Shown one piece after another: positions 47,171 to 64,000 of a stretch of 64,000 nucleotides of DNA. A model generated the notes under the pieces. It worked only from the letters and a program-made list of their open reading frames with translations. It searched no databases and was not told the origin of the DNA. The first letter of the stretch is position 1. Each line of letters opens with the position of its first letter. Source of the DNA: Pycnopodia helianthoides (lineage: Eukaryota > Echinodermata > Asteroidea > Forcipulatida > Asteriidae); NCBI GenBank assembly GCA_032158295.1, contig CM063254.1:4193538-4257537 (forward strand), read 5' to 3'. The position numbers and the translations under genes were made by a program.

Positions 47171-47345
47171 CGTGGTTGTGGCTTCAATGTATGAAGCCAC
47201 AACCATGTGGTTGGCTTCATACATACGAAGCCACACAACCGTGGTTGTGCGTGGTTGTGGCTTTATACGTATGAAGCCACACAACCACACCATTGTAACG
47301 TGCATGGTTGTGGCTCGGAATTGGGCTTCATACGTCGGTTCGTAT
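47171..47345. repeat. Palindrome cluster built on 'atgaagccacaacca'
   Basis: Five to six copies of gtggttgtggctt and its reverse complement alternate (for example tggttgtggcttcaatgtat followed by atgaagccacaaccatg). Confidence 0.88.
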
Positions 47346-47876
47346 ATATATCTCGAGTAATTAATTGCAGAATCGGCTATATAAGGGAATTTGAGTGGCT
47401 ACAACAAGGGAATTTGAGTGGCGGGGTATTCTGAAATTGTGCCTGCAGTGTACAGTGTAACTACCTAAACCCACTCCCCTGCCCAACCGTCTGTTGAATA
47501 CTGAGCTGAACATGTTGTGTTGTGTGTTGGGGGGGGGGGGGGGGGGCACAGATTTTGACAAGAGCAGAAGTGAAAAGTAAACAGTTAATTGCCAGATTGT
47601 CAAAATCCGAACCACACTTTATTGGGGTTATGTAGTCCACAGATCTGCCCATAACTGTGTACCTACCCAATATACCCAACGGTAGCTCCTATGCAATGTC
47701 GTAGCTTGATTCTCATTGACCCATCAGCAGTGTTTTTTGTTTTTTTCTGTCACAGCAAATCTTTATTTACTACACTGTCACTTCGATGGTGGTTGATGAT
47801 GCGCGCAGATCGGCAATTAATCTTAAATAACGCCCTCTGTAGGTGAAAACGAACAGTAAACTCACCTTCTAGTATA
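47346..47876. other. Sequence near the shared ZFYVE27/ARMH3 5' region
   Basis: A G-run lies at about 47529-47546. No exon is supported until the candidate ZFYVE27 leader exon. Confidence 0.4.
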
Positions 47877-48090
47877 CGTCTTGCACCCTTCTCAGTTGCG
47901 CTGCGGTCAGTGTAGTATAAAATATGGCAGCAGACGGAACAAGTTCCAACATCACGATCTTTCTCGAGTACTAGCAATCGACCCGTGGCGTTTAGAGAGG
48001 ATCAACTAAACATCTGCACACTGCCCTCATCTCATCACCAAACATCTATTTTACCCGTGATTTGTTCCTTGCTCTATGGTTTGTTAATGT
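47877..48090. promoter_or_regulatory. Candidate bidirectional promoter, ZFYVE27/ARMH3
   Basis: On the minus strand a likely leader exon ends at GAAG|GTGAGT (donor at about 47872). On the plus strand a possible ARMH3 leader donor, GT|GTAAGT, is at about 48089. No TATA box is seen between. The divergent arrangement suggests a shared promoter; the transcription starts are inferred. Confidence 0.4.
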
Positions 48091-48207
48091 GTAAGTTTAA
48101 CTTGATTAATTTTACTTTTAATGTACAGGTGTAGTTTTGACACATCATCAATTGAGTTAGTAATGTATTCCTTTTTTCGTATCATAATCAATTCATATGT
48201 TGTTGTA

Positions 48208-48611
48208 TTAAAGGCAGTGGACACTATTGGTAATTTACTAATTACTCAAAATTATTATTAGCATAAAACCTTACTTGGTAACGAGAAATGGGGAGAGGTT
48301 GACAGTATATAACATTGTGAGAAACGGCTCCCTCTGAAGTGACATAGTTTTTGAGAAAGAAGTAATTTTCCACGAATTTAATTTCGAGACCTCAGATTCA
48401 GAATTAGATTTTGAGGTCTCGAAATCAACCATCTGAATGAAAGCATACAACTTCGTGTGACAAGGGTGTTTTTTCTTTCATAGTTATCTCGCAACTTTGA
48501 CGACCAATTGAGCTCAAGTTTTTACAGGTTTGTTATTTTATCCATATGTTGAGATACACCAAGTGAGAAGACTGGTCTTTGACAATTACCAATAGTGTCC
48601 AGTGTCTTTAA
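48208..48611 (+). repeat. TTAA-type MITE, family B, copy 3
   Basis: TTAA-aggcagtggacactattggt at the left and ccaatagtgtccagtgtct-TTAA at the right. Confidence 0.93.
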
Positions 48612-48887
48612 ATTTAAATTAAAAATAAGGAATCGTGATTTTATGACTCATGACTATGTGTAATTTAAACAGCACAGGTATACAATTAGTTACCAGGCAA
48701 TTGACATGACTGACACAAGTATTGGGTCCTGCTAAATGCCGTCAACACGAACAGTACCGTTAACACACCGTCAACACACCGTCAACACATTAATTCAACA
48801 ACACAACAAGCGGTATGGACCCTTAAATATTACTGGTCAAACGTTATTTGACTTAACAACAGGAGGTTACACGTCTGAAAATTGCCC

Positions 48888-49108
48888 TTTTGGATCGGTC
48901 GAGTTGGTCTATAAAAAGCTTTTGTAACCGTTTGTTATAAAATGCATACAAGATGTTTTAAAAGTAGAATACAATGATCCACACAAATATGCCTCGAAAT
49001 TGCGTGGTTTTCTTAAACTTTGCAAACGAACACGGTCTGCCATTTTGTGGAGTCAAAAATTTGACTCCATAAAATGGCCGACTGTGTTAGTTCACTTGAA
49101 AGGAAATT
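48888..49108. repeat. TTAA-type MITE, family D, truncated copy
   Basis: Contains gagttggtctataaaaagct, aaaagtagaatacaatgatc and the central ggagtcaaaaatttgactcc. Both ends are cut. Confidence 0.85.
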
Positions 49109-49257
49109 TGAAAGGAAATTGCAAGTTGGACTTAAAATTTTGGAAAAAGGGGGGTGGTCGGAAACAGAGAAAATTCTGCCAGTGGTGGTTGGGGAATCCT
49201 GAGTACCGGGCGGGTTTTCCGGCACCGACCACTGTGGGCAGAACCCTGCCAATTGGC
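49100..49257 (+). repeat. Dispersed repeat, second copy
   Basis: Shares cagtggtggttggggaatcc and ccggcaccgaccactgtggg with the reverse complement of 43870-44025. It overlaps the end of the family D fragment. Confidence 0.85.
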
Positions 49258-49498
49258 TTATGTCTGTAATTTTGATTAACAGAAAATGGACCTCAGCTTG
49301 GGATTTGTTAAGTAAAAATAAAAATGATTTGATGGTTTCCTACACATTTTTCAGCCAAACCCACCTGAGTCCTGAAGTGCTACCTGAACTCAAGAAGGAG
49401 AAAAGATTGGCTAAAAAACCGAGACCTTAAACATTGGAGTACTGGTGGCTGTCGTTACCATTGCGTCTGTACATCGCAGACTGAAATCGCCTTCCACG

Positions 49499-63688
<14,190 letters not shown>

Positions 63689-64000
63689 GTAAGTACAGGA
63701 GGAGACATGGCTTAACAAATTTAATTTCGGAACGAAGGTTTTGGGGCAAATCTACAGACCATGTACATCACATACCTTTAAGCAGTACACATAATTGACG
63801 CATATGCTCATTGCAATATTCAAACCCTGCTTTCCAACTTAAAAGATTTGTTCCAAATTTTAATAAAAGAGAAAGCGGACAGTCAAAAGTATTTATAGAA
63901 AAGACTTTAAAGCATCAACTTGGAATCTTCATTTTTGCTCCATGGGCAACCTTGTTTTTTGAGAAGATGTGAATTTTGCCGAGGAATGTCATCCTCTGTG
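63689..64000. other. ARMH3 intron continuing past the window
   Basis: Downstream of the last visible donor (ACG|GTAAGT). No further exon is seen. Confidence 0.6.

Noticed and set aside
46824..47360. 178-codon Pro/Thr-rich ORF
   Set aside because: It spans the telomere-like tract and the palindrome cluster; composition comes from the repeats.

Overview
This is a window of animal nuclear DNA, most likely from an echinoderm and probably a sea star. The genes have spliced exons with GT-AG introns, the non-coding DNA is AT-rich and full of short foldback transposons, and the actin gene has five coding introns at deuterostome-type positions. Placing it in Asteroidea is inference from recollected repeat families, not from a search.

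Five protein genes are supported. (1) A complete 376-residue actin gene lies on the minus strand at 3388-6918 in six coding exons, with a candidate TATA/CArG leader promoter near 10.9-11.05 kb. (2) A long, nearly intron-free plus-strand gene at 25940-28116 encodes a type II membrane protein with two tandem GT31 (beta-1,3-galactosyltransferase-like) domains. The first has lost its DxD motif, and the reading frame is broken once in an A-run. (3) A minus-strand ZFYVE27 (protrudin) gene at 36309-45946 was assembled from nine coding exons with consistent phases, including a 27-nt micro-exon and two FYVE exons. (4) A plus-strand ARMH3 (C10orf76) gene starts at 49499 and runs off the right edge; nine phase-0 exons are visible. 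(5) A minus-strand gene with the P2X7 intracellular (ballast) domain at 57380-59704 is nested in the 7.7-kb ARMH3 intron 5 and has one homopolymer frameshift. ZFYVE27 and ARMH3 are head to head and probably share a promoter near 48.0 kb. Both belong to ER/Golgi lipid and membrane trafficking biology.

Relics include a Gypsy-like protease fragment near 1.1-1.6 kb, two LINE 3' ends (15.5 kb and 52.3 kb), a THAP-domain relic at 54.1 kb and an orphan histone-type 3' stem-loop at 30.36 kb (minus strand).

The rest is dominated by repeats. At least five MITE families are flanked by TTAA, several of them nested in other repeats so that the target site can be read directly. There are also tRNA-Leu-derived SINEs, long-arm foldbacks (12.98-13.55, 45.26-45.63 kb), perfect palindromes (24.83, 38.89 kb), minisatellites (42 bp at the left end, 16 bp at 21.4 kb), a telomere-like tract at 46.96-47.15 kb and a 210-bp CT tract abutting an ARMH3 acceptor. 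The most informative oddities are the tandem pseudo-enzyme/enzyme glycosyltransferase, the nested P2X7-domain gene, the TTAA transposon cohort, and two insertions flanked by 65-90 bp direct repeats that may be real or may be assembly artefacts.
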